A stretch of DNA of 39,658 nt from a virus: positions 1 through 39,658 of IMG/VR virus record IMGVR_UViG_3300027721_000033. The stretch is one strand, 5' to 3'. Made by a program: the position numbers and the translations under genes. Position 1 is the first letter of the stretch. Each line of letters opens with the position of its first letter. Of the stretch, positions 24,116 to 31,947 are shown piece by piece. The notes under the pieces were generated by a model. The model had not been told where the DNA came from and did no database searches. It worked only from the letters and a program-made list of their open reading frames with translations.

Positions 24116-24928
24116 ATGGCACGTTGGAACGAGAGTGAGTACATCAAGTACGCCCAAGAGCTTGCGGAGCAGCACCTCGTAAGCAAGAAGAGCTTGAATG
24201 AGCTCTCAGAGAAGTTTGCCACGGAGAACAAGCTCAACCCGGAGGAAATCCGGACCCTCGTGCGCCTGGCGAATGTGGCGACGTTCCAGGAACTGTTCAA
24301 GAAGAAGGACGGTGGAGACAAGATGATTGAATTCGACACCGGCGACCCTGAGGCGGTCATCCGAAACATGGTGTCCTCTGCCAGCGAACCGCCGCAGACG
24401 GCGAACATCAACAACGACAAGCTCGCCGGGGAAGTTCCCGACATGATGCGGGAGAAGCGTCTGGGGAAGAAGTTCGACCCCGTCCCCGAGGCGGAGAAGG
24501 TCGCCGAATACTCCGAGAAGCCCGCCCGTGAGGACATCGTCGTGATGAACCTCCGCAAGCTGGCGTCGGAGTTCACCATCGCCAAGATTTCCGCAGGCGC
24601 TCAGTGGGAAGAGAAGCTGGCTTCCCTTGCCAAGGTGTTCAAGCGTGCGCCGGGCTACGGACCCAAATTCGTGGACTTCGAGAAGTGCGCCTGGGCCGAG
24701 CTCGGCGCTGATGCGTCACCTGAGATGGCTTTCCTCTACGAGGAGCTCCGGGTCAAGCATACCCGTCCCGCTCTCGAGAAGGTGGCCTTCCTGCAGGAGC
24801 GCCTGGTGGTTGAGGAGACCCCTGAGCTCAAGCTGCTGAAGGAAGCACACGACGCTCGGCAGACCTACGAGAAGATGACTGGCGCCCTCGCCTGGGTCGA
24901 CAAGAACATGCCTGCTCTGGGGCGGTAA
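24116..24928 (+). CDS. Unknown helical protein of the head block
   Basis: 270 aa. Mostly helical and charged; repeated L-x-K-L/V-A turns (VMNLRKLASEF, LEKVAFLQ) recur as in neighbouring proteins. No motif or family is recognised. RBS AGGA precedes the ATG, and the gap from the preceding gene is 9 nt, so the two are co-transcribed. The next gene begins 2 nt after its stop. Probably an assembly or internal virion protein by position. Confidence 0.6.
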   Translation: MARWNESEYIKYAQELAEQHLVSKKSLNELSEKFATENKLNPEEIRTLVRLANVATFQELFKKKDGGDKMIEFDTGDPEAVIRNMVSSASEPPQTANINNDKLAGEVPDMMREKRLGKKFDPVPEAEKVAEYSEKPAREDIVVMNLRKLASEFTIAKISAGAQWEEKLASLAKVFKRAPGYGPKFVDFEKCAWAELGADASPEMAFLYEELRVKHTRPALEKVAFLQERLVVEETPELKLLKEAHDARQTYEKMTGALAWVDKNMPALGR

Positions 24929-24929
24929 C

Positions 24930-25781
24930 GTGAAGAACCCCGTGTTCAAAGCGCAGGTGGAGGCACTGTTCGAGAAGACCTCGTTCGGGCAGGACCCCTA
25001 CGCTGTTGCGGATGCGAATCCCGATCTGAAGGGACCAATCCGCCGGGGTCTCGCTCTGGAGCGTGGAGCGCACGCAGCCGCAGCAGGGGGCGAGAAGATT
25101 CTTCGCGGGGGTGCCAATGTCGCGGAGAAGCTTCTCTCTGGCGGTAGCGCCCTAGGTGGCCGTGCTCTTGGCGGCATCAGCAACCTCGTAATGGAGCATC
25201 CGCGGGCGGCCATTGGTACAGCTCTGCTGGCGCCTATACTTTCGAAGGCGTTTGGGCAGTCACAGCACCGCTACCAGGATGAACTCATGAACGCATACCG
25301 CGACCCGACTCGGGTCATCACAGCGAGCCTGGACACCTTCCTTGAGAAGAAAGCGGCCGCTGCGGGCAGCGCACCAATTTCATTTGGCCAGGAGATGCTG
25401 AAGGGTCTTGCCACCGGAGCGGCGGGAAGCCTTGTCGCTCTCTTGGCGGGAACTGTTGGCGGTTCTTTGAGCAACCTCAAGAACATCCTGTCCAGCGACC
25501 CCAAGCGCCGGGCTCTTCTCGAGAACCTGTTCAAGACGGACCCTGTCATCAAGGACGCTCTCACACGGCATCCTGAGAGCAAGAACATGCTGCTCGAGTC
25601 GTACGGCACGATGACCAAGTTCGCTCCGACTCTGTCGCTGGACATCAACGCCACACGGTCGTTCCTTCGTGAAGCTGTGATGGGCGGATCCGGGGTAAAC
25701 TACGCCACGATCAAGAATCTGGTGGATACCGAGAAATCCATCTCAGAGTCCAAGCCGACGTTTGGCGGAGGGAAACGCTAA
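24930..25781 (+). CDS. Gly/Ala-rich hydrophobic unknown protein, GTG start
   Basis: 283 aa from GTG 24930. Opens with KNPVFKAQVEALFEKTSFG. About 45-90 is Gly/Ala-rich (GGISNLV, AIGTALLAPILS), and a second hydrophobic stretch near 155-175 reads LATGAAGSLVALLAGTVGG with glycine-zipper spacing. These may insert in membrane or pack as helical hairpins. The C-terminal 90 residues are helical (DPVIKDALTRHPESKNMLLE). It resembles an internal head/ejection-type protein in overall make-up. Its stop overlaps the next ATG (TAATG). Confidence 0.6.
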   Translation: MKNPVFKAQVEALFEKTSFGQDPYAVADANPDLKGPIRRGLALERGAHAAAAGGEKILRGGANVAEKLLSGGSALGGRALGGISNLVMEHPRAAIGTALLAPILSKAFGQSQHRYQDELMNAYRDPTRVITASLDTFLEKKAAAAGSAPISFGQEMLKGLATGAAGSLVALLAGTVGGSLSNLKNILSSDPKRRALLENLFKTDPVIKDALTRHPESKNMLLESYGTMTKFAPTLSLDINATRSFLREAVMGGSGVNYATIKNLVDTEKSISESKPTFGGGKR

Positions 25782-25990
25782 TGAACGACATCGACAAGCT
25801 CATCTCGCCTGAGCTCCGTGCCGCGGTACAGCGCTTTGGTTTCAACAAGGTCGCTGCCGCGATGTTCGGGGTGGAAGAGATCAACGGGAAGACTGCTTCC
25901 GAAATCATCGGCGGAAAGCTGATGACCCGCTTGGCTGAGTGGAAGGCCATCGACTCCGGGCTGGCGGCGTTGAAAGACCTCGAGGGCTGA
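25781..25990 (+). CDS. Small helical unknown protein
   Basis: 69 aa. TAATG overlap with the previous gene. Mostly helical, with FGFNKVAAAMFGVEEI resembling the h-K-V/T-A turns of neighbours. No motif is recognised. The next gene starts just after its stop with GAGGG as ribosome site. Confidence 0.6.
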   Translation: MNDIDKLISPELRAAVQRFGFNKVAAAMFGVEEINGKTASEIIGGKLMTRLAEWKAIDSGLAALKDLEG

Positions 25991-25991
25991 C

Positions 25992-26381
25992 ATGCACTAC
26001 CCGACTTTCTGGTTCAAACTCCAGGCATTGGAGCGCCTCGAAAAGCTGGCGAGCTCGGACGATCTGTCGGTGTCCGTTGACGCGCAGCAAGCGCTCGCTC
26101 TGGCGTGCGACGACATGTACTCTTCGGTGAAGAAGGCCGGTGCGGTGCTCTCTGCGATCTTCAAGATGCGAGACAGCCACCGCATCACTGGGGAGAAGCT
26201 CGCAGCTTCCCCTGAGGTCACGGCGGACTTTGTTCAAAAGCTCGCCACCGCTGAGTACGTTGATGGCGTTCTCTCCGCGCAGCTTGAGAAATTGTCCGGG
26301 GAAGAGTACGACGCCGCTCGCAAGGTCCAGCTTCTGGGACGAGAGTATGCAGTAAATCTGATGCGAGGTCTCTTTGCGTAA
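25992..26381 (+). CDS. Unknown helical protein before the protease candidate
   Basis: 129 aa, start at ATG 25992 with GAGGG 8 nt upstream. It is nearly all helical (LEKLASSDDL, VKKAGAVLSAIFK, LEKLSGEEYD). No motif is recognised. The stop lies 8 nt inside the next gene, so the pair is translationally coupled, a common link for capsid proteases and their chaperones or assembly partners; that role is inference. Confidence 0.6.
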   Translation: MHYPTFWFKLQALERLEKLASSDDLSVSVDAQQALALACDDMYSSVKKAGAVLSAIFKMRDSHRITGEKLAASPEVTADFVQKLATAEYVDGVLSAQLEKLSGEEYDAARKVQLLGREYAVNLMRGLFA

Positions 26382-28338
26382 GGTCTATGAGCTCGACACG
26401 CACTTCGCCACGGGCGAAGCGACGGTTCAGCCCGTGCTCCTCTGGGGCGCGAATGGTCGACCCTTGCGTGAACGGTTCACCAAGACTGCCAGTGAAGCCT
26501 CGGACTACATCAAAGCCGTTGAGCCGAAGCCTGGGATGAGCGTTGTTCTCGTTCTCGCCCTGGGGGCGTACGAGACGTACGACCTCAACCGGAACGGCGA
26601 TGGATTCAACGAGTTCCCCTTCAAGACCGGGTTCAAACCAACCTGCGGCTGCTGTCAGACCGATGGTGCGTGGGTGACGCAGTCTGAGATCCTTCCGAAC
26701 CACTACAAGTCTTTCGAAGAGCACGGCAAGATTTACCGTCACCACCAGAACAAAGACCCGCTGAAGGCTTGCGGCGACGTGCTCAAGTCGTTCTGGAATC
26801 CGCAGATGCATCGGGTTGAGTTGCTCCTGGGACTCAGGAATGAGCTCGCCCCTGATCTGGCGGAACGGATTGCTTCCGGTGAGTACCCCGCTGTTTCGAT
26901 GGGGTGCCGCATCAAGTACGACGTCTGCACCATCTGCGGACACAAAGCTCCGACGCGGAAGCAGTACTGCGACCATCTGAAATTTGGGATGCGGCAAGTG
27001 ACGCCGAGTGGCTTGCGCGCCGGAGCCCTGAATCCATCTCCCAAGTTCTTCGACATTTCCTTCGTCGTGAAGCCCGCGGATCTCACAGGGTACATGATGA
27101 AGAAGGTCGCGGACGATGGTGCGTACGTCGTACGAACTTCGTCTGAGCTCGGGGAGTACCTCGACGCTATGGAAGAGAAGCGGGCGGCGATCCGGAAGCT
27201 CGCGGACATCGACAAGATTGTTCGGGGCACTCCGGTAGACCACAAGACTTCTCCGATTTCAGAGCAAGAGGCCCGCGGGATCCAACAGTACCGGGACATG
27301 GTGATGCCGGCTGTTCGTGGGATGCCCGACCTGGACGACGGGACCATCAAGCGCCTTGCGAAGTTCCCTGTAGCGCAGGTCCTCTCGACGCTGTCCGCCG
27401 CCGGGGTCATTTTGACCACGCCGGAGTTTGTGAAGATGATCGTCGAGCGTCTGGCCCCCGGAACAAAGGTCCCTGAGTACGCGCTCGATGGCGTCGTAGC
27501 GATGCAGGGGCACATCTTTGATTTGTTCGCGCGACACCCCCAGCTCCTTGACCAGCTGGGTGGTACGGGGATGTTCGACCGCACGACGAAGAACGTGAAC
27601 CCGGAGATTGGGGTCGTAGCGGAGAAGTACCTCGAGAAGCGGTCGACCATTTCAGACTACCTCTCCCGGCAGCTGATCCCGCCAATGTTCCGAGCGGAGG
27701 AGCCGCCTTGGACGGACATGCTTCACGTTCGGGACCCGGCTACCGGGGAGTCATACGAAACGACTCGCGGAGCAGCGCGAGAAGCCCATGATGCAATCGC
27801 CAAGACTGAGCTTGCCCGCCTCATCGGGACGGGGGCTCTCTTGGCGGGCGGAGCTCGCATGGCCGCCGGAGCTTTGCCCTCTGGCCTTCAGCCTCTGGCG
27901 TATGGTGGAGCAGCTTACGCTGGCAACAAGATGCTGCGTCCCGACTACGGACCTCAGTACCTCACAGACGAAGGTTTCCCCATTCCGACGTTGACGGAGA
28001 TGCGGAAAGAGGGGAACGACGCTGCGCTGCCTCTCTTGGGGTCCGCGGCTCTCGTGACGGCGCTGGGGCACGATTACGACTCTCGCCTGCGCCGAGGGCA
28101 CGACGTACATTCTCCCCACGCTCCGCTGCATCGTCGCGTGCTGGATCGTCTCGGGGAGTACGCCTCGGAGAATCCTATGCTAGGAGTCCTGGGAGCTTTG
28201 GGTGTGTACGGCGGGATGAAGAAGTTTTCAGAGTACGCAGAGGACCTCGGGTCGAGGGCAGCGACCGACAGCGTGACATCCCCGGATATCGACATCGACG
28301 AGGTCGTTGAAAAAATCGGCAGCGCGGTACTACGGTAG
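26374..28338 (+). CDS. Candidate prohead (capsid maturation) protease
   Basis: 654 aa from a TTG start at 26374 supported by GAGG 5 nt upstream and by the overlap with the previous gene; the first in-frame ATG is over 50 codons downstream. The first ~240 residues fit a phage head-protease core: KIYRHHQNKDPLKACGDVL (H123/H124 candidate catalytic His) and GEYPAVSMGC (S175 candidate nucleophile). A Cys cluster CGCC and CTICGH...YC (185-199) adds a probable zinc site. The C-terminal 400 residues have no motif; they may be an internal scaffold-like or structural part. Position directly before the scaffold candidate and capsid genes fits. Fold is inferred from spacing of His and Ser; not proven. 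Confidence 0.6.
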   Translation: MRKVYELDTHFATGEATVQPVLLWGANGRPLRERFTKTASEASDYIKAVEPKPGMSVVLVLALGAYETYDLNRNGDGFNEFPFKTGFKPTCGCCQTDGAWVTQSEILPNHYKSFEEHGKIYRHHQNKDPLKACGDVLKSFWNPQMHRVELLLGLRNELAPDLAERIASGEYPAVSMGCRIKYDVCTICGHKAPTRKQYCDHLKFGMRQVTPSGLRAGALNPSPKFFDISFVVKPADLTGYMMKKVADDGAYVVRTSSELGEYLDAMEEKRAAIRKLADIDKIVRGTPVDHKTSPISEQEARGIQQYRDMVMPAVRGMPDLDDGTIKRLAKFPVAQVLSTLSAAGVILTTPEFVKMIVERLAPGTKVPEYALDGVVAMQGHIFDLFARHPQLLDQLGGTGMFDRTTKNVNPEIGVVAEKYLEKRSTISDYLSRQLIPPMFRAEEPPWTDMLHVRDPATGESYETTRGAAREAHDAIAKTELARLIGTGALLAGGARMAAGALPSGLQPLAYGGAAYAGNKMLRPDYGPQYLTDEGFPIPTLTEMRKEGNDAALPLLGSAALVTALGHDYDSRLRRGHDVHSPHAPLHRRVLDRLGEYASENPMLGVLGALGVYGGMKKFSEYAEDLGSRAATDSVTSPDIDIDEVVEKIGSAVLR

Positions 28339-28393
28339 TTGTTTGTTTTTCCACCAGGGGTCTCCTAGACTTCTAGCAACTGAGGGCTCACAC
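28339..28393 (+). promoter_or_regulatory. Candidate phage promoter before scaffold candidate
   Basis: CCTAGACTT at 28364-28372 matches the recurring motif; TAGACT (28366-28371) as -10 has TTGTTT 17 nt upstream. CTAG arms flank ACTT (28366-28376). Transcription would begin near 28378, with GAGGG before ATG 28394. The T-run at 28341-28350 has no hairpin before it, so it is not called a terminator. Confidence 0.5.
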
Positions 28394-28981
28394 ATGAAGA
28401 TCGACAGAATTCTGCAGGGTATCCGGGAGTCGCAGGCCGCTGAGAAGACGGCGAGTGCCCCCTCTGCCGCCATCGTGGAGAAGACAGCCTCTGCGAATCC
28501 GCTCGTGGCCGCGCTGCACGAGGCGCTTCAGCCCGCGGAGAAGACTGCGTCCGCCGCTCTGGAGAGGTCGCCCGTTGACGACGTGATGAAGGTCGCCCAG
28601 GAGCTCGCTGGCGCGGAGAAGGAAGCAGCTACGAAGGAGGCTCAGCTTCTGGGCACCGCCTTCGCTGATGCCGCTGTTGCTCGTCTGAACGAGTGGAACA
28701 AGACCGCGGCGACGATGGTCGCCGGTTCTCCGGTGGCGCAGGCCATTCCAGGCAACGCCGACTTCGGCAAGTTCGCGGAGCAGAATCCGGAGCTCGTGAA
28801 GCAGGCGGCTCAGCTTGGCTACGAGAAGGCGACCGCCGACCTCGAGAAGCAGGCCGAGGATTCGTACATCCAGGGCTATAACGACACGGTCGAGACGATC
28901 CACAAGACCGCCTCGCTCGAGTTTATGAAGGCCGCTGCGGTCACCGCGCAGATCATCGACGCTTCGCTCTCCAAGCGCTAA
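28394..28981 (+). CDS. Scaffold-type helical protein rich in EKTAS
   Basis: 195 aa from ATG 28394 (GAGGG upstream; an in-frame upstream start at 28307 lies within the protease gene and is rejected). Ala-, Glu- and Lys-rich, almost all helical, few aromatics. Three EKTAS turns are spaced over the first 60 residues, NKTA and HKTAS later. No fold motif. Location between the protease candidate and the capsid genes, with this composition, suggests scaffold or internal head protein; the repeated EKTA may be protease cleavage sites. Inference only. Confidence 0.55.
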   Translation: MKIDRILQGIRESQAAEKTASAPSAAIVEKTASANPLVAALHEALQPAEKTASAALERSPVDDVMKVAQELAGAEKEAATKEAQLLGTAFADAAVARLNEWNKTAATMVAGSPVAQAIPGNADFGKFAEQNPELVKQAAQLGYEKATADLEKQAEDSYIQGYNDTVETIHKTASLEFMKAAAVTAQIIDASLSKR

Positions 28982-28986
28982 CGACC

Positions 28987-29148
28987 ATGTACGACGCCGT
29001 CACTCGCAACACATACGCGGAGCTGTTCAAGTTGGCGGAAGCCAATTTGCCGGCGTCTGTGCGCGCTGAGACTGTCAAGATCGCAAGCGCAAACGGTGAG
29101 GAGCTCCTCGCAGGGGTTCTCACCGGTGCGTGGAGGCCTCCCAAATGA
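28987..29148 (+). CDS. 53-residue unknown protein
   Basis: The frame runs from ATG 28987 to TGA 29146-29148; its TGA overlaps the next ATG. A helical opening (YAELFKLAEANLP) with the L-x-K-L-A turn of neighbours, and a GGVLT-type tail ending RPPK. The ribosome site is weak; support comes from coupling and from the dense packing of the region. No family is recognised. Confidence 0.55.
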   Translation: MYDAVTRNTYAELFKLAEANLPASVRAETVKIASANGEELLAGVLTGAWRPPK

Positions 29149-29360
29149 AGAGTCTGAGTCAGCTGGCGGCGTCCGTCATGCACACGGTTGAGAAGGAGCA
29201 GTTGGTGAAACAGGCTGACGTGGCCTATACCAGTAGTCAACCGATGCAGACGGAAACGGGAAACTTGCTTCAGAAGTTGGCAGCGCAGTTGCGGATCGCA
29301 GGGTCGTCGAAAATCACCTACACTGACTTGGCTCGCTTTCGGAAAGACTATGACGTCTGA
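29145..29360 (+). CDS. Small unknown protein, ATGA-coupled
   Basis: 71 aa from ATG 29145; GGAGG 9 nt upstream lies inside the preceding gene. Opens with MKSLSQLAASVMHTVEKEQL and has a second helix NLLQKLAAQLRIAG. A candidate -10-like CCTATACCA occurs within it (29224-29232) but is unlikely to be functional. No family is recognised. It precedes another small gene with an 11-nt overlap. Confidence 0.6.
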   Translation: MKSLSQLAASVMHTVEKEQLVKQADVAYTSSQPMQTETGNLLQKLAAQLRIAGSSKITYTDLARFRKDYDV

Positions 29361-29502
29361 GAATCTCAAAAAGCTGGCTGTACTCCTTCGGGAGAAGGCT
29401 GCTTCGGTTGAGGCCGAAACGATGCTGCGCTGTGGGCAGACCCTCAAGGCCGCCGCGGCTCTGAATCTCCTCCGGGAAAAGGTGAGCGCCCATGTCCGCT
29501 GA
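29350..29502 (+). CDS. 50-residue unknown protein
   Basis: From ATG 29350 to TGA 29500-29502, overlapping both neighbours by 11 nt. Opens with MTSENLKKLAVLLREKAASV and is helical and Ala-rich. GGAAAG lies before the ATG. No function is recognised. With the preceding and following genes it forms a run of short helical proteins, all with a Lys-Leu/Val-Ala turn. Confidence 0.6.
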   Translation: MTSENLKKLAVLLREKAASVEAETMLRCGQTLKAAAALNLLREKVSAHVR

Positions 29503-29857
29503 GTTTCTTCTGAAAGTTGCTGCTGTTATCGAGGAGACCGCCAAGGTCATCGACGGCCAGGAGTCTGAGAAAGCCGCTGCGGTGAAGACGGCGCATGAGG
29601 CCGCGCTGAAGAGCGTCGCCGACAAGTACACGGAAGCGACTGGCGAAGAGATCCCGTCTGAGGTATTCGACAAGCTCTCTTCTTCCGGGGAAGACGTGCT
29701 GTCCACCGTGAAGCAGCTGTTGGAGAAGACGGCGGGCAGCTCCGGCGTCGAAAGCCTTGGCAGATCCAGCGAGAAGTCAGCGCAGAAACAGCCGACGAAC
29801 AGGAAAGAGGCAGCGGATGCTGCTTGGGAGCGGTTTGGTACCTACATCAATTCCTAA
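29492..29857 (+). CDS. Small helical protein, Lys/Ala-rich
   Basis: 121 aa from ATG 29492. Opens with MSAEFLLKVAAVIEETAKVI, repeats the K-x-A pattern (VKTAHEAALK) and has LLEKTAGSSG near the C-terminus. It overlaps the preceding gene by 11 nt. Mostly helical and acidic. No family is recognised; it may be an assembly or internal head protein by position. Confidence 0.6.
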   Translation: MSAEFLLKVAAVIEETAKVIDGQESEKAAAVKTAHEAALKSVADKYTEATGEEIPSEVFDKLSSSGEDVLSTVKQLLEKTAGSSGVESLGRSSEKSAQKQPTNRKEAADAAWERFGTYINS

Positions 29858-29891
29858 CGCCACCAGGCGATAGAAAGCAGGGAGACACGCA

Positions 29892-30389
29892 ATGAGCATC
29901 CTCAACTCGAAGTTCGACATCGTTTCTGTAGACAACCCGGTAGCGCTGGCGGCCCTGGCGCAAGTTCTCACGGTCCCTGGTGGCATGACGCTGAACTCGG
30001 AGGGCACCCCTGTCGCGGGTTCCATCCCGGCCGGCACCATCGTCGCCATGGATTCAAGCGGCTTCGCGGTTCCCGCGGGAACGCTCGACGTTGTGGCGAA
30101 CCGCCTCAACGCGCAGATGGTCTTCGTGACCATCGACGGCAATAAGGACTTCTCGGGCGCGTTCGTCCAGAAGCTGACCGTGCTGCACGGTGGGTTTACC
30201 ATGCTGACCGATCAGTATGACGTCGCGTCCGGCGCGCTCAATCAGCCGGGCTGGCTCGTGACGTTCAAAGCCGGTAAGGTTCACCGGGCGACCGCGAACG
30301 ACCAGCTCTTCGGCGTTGTTGGTCCGGCTGGTCTCGACGCAGTGAACGGCGTTCTGCAGGTGATTGTGCCGCAGGGCGCGGGACTCTAA
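29892..30389 (+). CDS. Capsid decoration or head-stabilising protein candidate
   Basis: 165 aa with a strong RBS (AGGGAGA). The composition is beta-rich: small residues, repeated Gly/Thr/Val turns, ending in VNGVLQVIVPQGAGL. It lies immediately before the major capsid gene, which is where decoration proteins usually are. No family signature is certain; the call is by position and composition. Confidence 0.5.
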   Translation: MSILNSKFDIVSVDNPVALAALAQVLTVPGGMTLNSEGTPVAGSIPAGTIVAMDSSGFAVPAGTLDVVANRLNAQMVFVTIDGNKDFSGAFVQKLTVLHGGFTMLTDQYDVASGALNQPGWLVTFKAGKVHRATANDQLFGVVGPAGLDAVNGVLQVIVPQGAGL

Positions 30390-30418
30390 GATAGTACCAC
30401 GCAACATTCACGCTGATG

Positions 30419-30433
30419 CCGGGATTCGCCCGG
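30419..30433 (+). promoter_or_regulatory. Leader hairpin before the major capsid gene
   Basis: CCGGG (30419-30423) and CCCGG (30429-30433) form a 5-bp stem with loop ATTCG in the 67-nt gap before the capsid ATG. It stands 9 nt before a strong GGAGGAG (30443-30449) and could stabilise the highly expressed mRNA. No recurring-motif promoter is seen in this gap. Confidence 0.45.
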
Positions 30434-30456
30434 AACATGTTGGAGGAGACTGATAC

Positions 30457-31365
30457 ATGGCTTACAAGACCGAAACGCAGCAAGTCTCCGCCCAGTTCGT
30501 AAACTCGAACTTCGTCAAGAAGATCGAGGATGGGCGGATCAAGGAAGCAGCAGCCGAGGGCTCAGCGTTCATTCGCGAGTTCGTTCGCCAGGAGTCGTAC
30601 GCGCGTGAGATTCTCACGCCCGTCCTGCTCCAGGATGACGAGATCGACCGTGACGAGAACACGGATGAGCCCAAGAAGATCGTGGAGAAGGAGCCCAAGT
30701 CGGTGGCCACCTTCGTGCAGTTCCAGGGAGCAGGTCCTCGGACCTGGTTCAAGGGACCGCGCTACTCGGTCTTCTTCGGCAAGACGGAAAGCCAGCACTT
30801 CACCAAGTCGAAGTTCCAGCTGATGACCTACCAGAACGACATCCGGAAGATGCTTTCGGACAACTCTGTGAAGGACATGGCGGACCAAGAAGACAAGAAG
30901 TGGCAGGAGACCGTCGACGCGCTCATCGCGCTGAACCCCAGCGAGCAGAATGTCGGCGCCACCGGCTTCAACTCGAGCGCCTTCAAGGCGGGCTTCCAGA
31001 AGATGGTCGGCCGTCGTCGCCCCATCGGCAAGATGACCATGACCAAGGGCCTGTACTACGAGGCTCTGGACCTGGTGGCGACCAGCGTCGGTAACGACAT
31101 CGCGTCGCGGCACTACGACGAAGGCGTGGAGAACGAGGAGAAGCTCTGGGGCTTCCCTGTGATCACCACGATCAAGTCGACCATCCACGACCCGAAGAAG
31201 GCGTACATCTACGCGCCCGAGAACTACCTGGGCAACTTCTTCCTGCTCCAGGACGCGACGCTGTACATCAAGCAGGAGGCTGACACCATCACCTTCTGGA
31301 CGTACGCGGCGCCCGGCATCGGCATTGGTAACCGTCTCTCGGTTCAGTCAATCACCTTCCCGTAA
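30457..31365 (+). CDS. Major capsid protein candidate (HK97-like)
   Basis: 302 aa, GGAGGAG upstream. Consists of a helical N-terminal region, a beta-rich core and an ordered C-terminus with ENYLGNFFLLQDATLYIK and WTYAAPGIGIGNRLS strands, as in HK97-fold shell proteins. The absence of low-complexity runs, high codon quality, and a strong terminator right after it fit the most abundant virion protein. It lies next to protease, scaffold and decoration candidates. The exact family cannot be named from here. Confidence 0.7.
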   Translation: MAYKTETQQVSAQFVNSNFVKKIEDGRIKEAAAEGSAFIREFVRQESYAREILTPVLLQDDEIDRDENTDEPKKIVEKEPKSVATFVQFQGAGPRTWFKGPRYSVFFGKTESQHFTKSKFQLMTYQNDIRKMLSDNSVKDMADQEDKKWQETVDALIALNPSEQNVGATGFNSSAFKAGFQKMVGRRRPIGKMTMTKGLYYEALDLVATSVGNDIASRHYDEGVENEEKLWGFPVITTIKSTIHDPKKAYIYAPENYLGNFFLLQDATLYIKQEADTITFWTYAAPGIGIGNRLSVQSITFP

Positions 31366-31384
31366 GGGCGGCTGAGCTATAGTT

Positions 31385-31425
31385 AGAGGGCGTCTGGTCG
31401 GTTGCCAGGCGCCCTCTTTCTATTT
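31385..31425 (+). terminator. Strong intrinsic terminator after the major capsid gene
   Basis: A 13-bp stem with one G-U pair: 31385-31397 pairs with 31405-31417 around loop TCGGTTG, followed by TTTCTATTT. The layout is a classic Rho-independent terminator. It should end the head operon or attenuate reading into the tail block. Confidence 0.9.
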
Positions 31426-31436
31426 GGGGCACGCGA

Positions 31437-31679
31437 ATGATTGTTACTGGCCCGTCCAGAAGTACGGAGGTCTACGGCGAGGTGCCGGGTGGGTTCGTCA
31501 ACGGTGTCAATGCGGCGTTCACCACCGCCAACCCCTACCGGGCGAACTCTGTCCGGCTGTACCTCAACGGCGTTCGGCAGAAACTGACCAACGACTACAT
31601 CCTGGTCCCGCCGGTCACCTGCGTCTTCGTTCTCGCCCCCAGAACCAACGACCATGTTTTGGTGGACTACCTCCGATGA
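31437..31679 (+). CDS. Small tail/adhesin-type domain protein
   Basis: 80 aa. The pattern GVNAAFTTANPY, then SVRLYLNGVRQKLTNDYILV and ending VLVDYLR, matches a beta-sandwich module widely seen in phage tail and receptor-binding proteins (FTT...VYLNG...DY). GGGG lies before the ATG. It is the first gene after the terminator. Its role in the virion is unknown; it may be a separate subunit of the neck or tail. Confidence 0.6.
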   Translation: MIVTGPSRSTEVYGEVPGGFVNGVNAAFTTANPYRANSVRLYLNGVRQKLTNDYILVPPVTCVFVLAPRTNDHVLVDYLR

Positions 31680-31906
31680 CTACCAGCGTCTTCTCCACGG
31701 ACAAGATAGGCCTGGCCTGCTTCCTCATGATCAAGGGGGCGGAGCTCACTGGCATTCAGTCCAAGAGCAAAGGGCGCGCGGTGTTCCTGTTCAAGCTGAC
31801 CCCGCAGGAGGGCCTTTCGCAAGAAACGGCCTATACTACGTCGGACCATTCAAGGTTCTTCGAAGCTTTCAAATACCTAAGAGGACGCGCCCTGCGGGGC
31901 GAGTAA
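31676..31906 (+). CDS. Small unknown protein (DUF5659-like)
   Basis: 76 aa from the ATG in ATGA with the preceding stop; the longer frame from 31424 is a shadow of the previous gene and is rejected. Pattern: FSTDKIGLACFLMIKGAELT, then VFLFKLTPQ and ending FKYLRGRALRG, similar to the small DUF5659 proteins of phages. Function unknown. Confidence 0.55.
   Translation: MTTSVFSTDKIGLACFLMIKGAELTGIQSKSKGRAVFLFKLTPQEGLSQETAYTTSDHSRFFEAFKYLRGRALRGE
31830..31838 (+). promoter_or_regulatory. Motif copy CCTATACTA before the 633-aa structural gene
   Basis: A match to the recurring motif inside the end of the previous gene, 110 nt before ATG 31948. As -10, TATACT spans 31832-31837. No clear -35. It may provide a promoter for the tail block after the strong terminator, but it could be chance. 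Confidence 0.35.
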
Positions 31907-31947
31907 CCCACGACTTTACGCAGTAGCCCAGCGCAGGAGAGCACACC

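Noticed and set aside
25233-25241. Exact CCTATACTT copy
   Set aside because: It is in the middle of the gene at 24930 with no gene start close downstream; could be chance or an internal promoter, and is not listed as a feature.
28341-28350. T-run as intrinsic terminator after the protease candidate
   Set aside because: No stable hairpin precedes the T-run.
31377-31384. CTATAGTT as another copy of the phage motif
   Set aside because: It lies directly before the strong terminator at 31385, so RNA from it would stop at once; it is also a poorer match.
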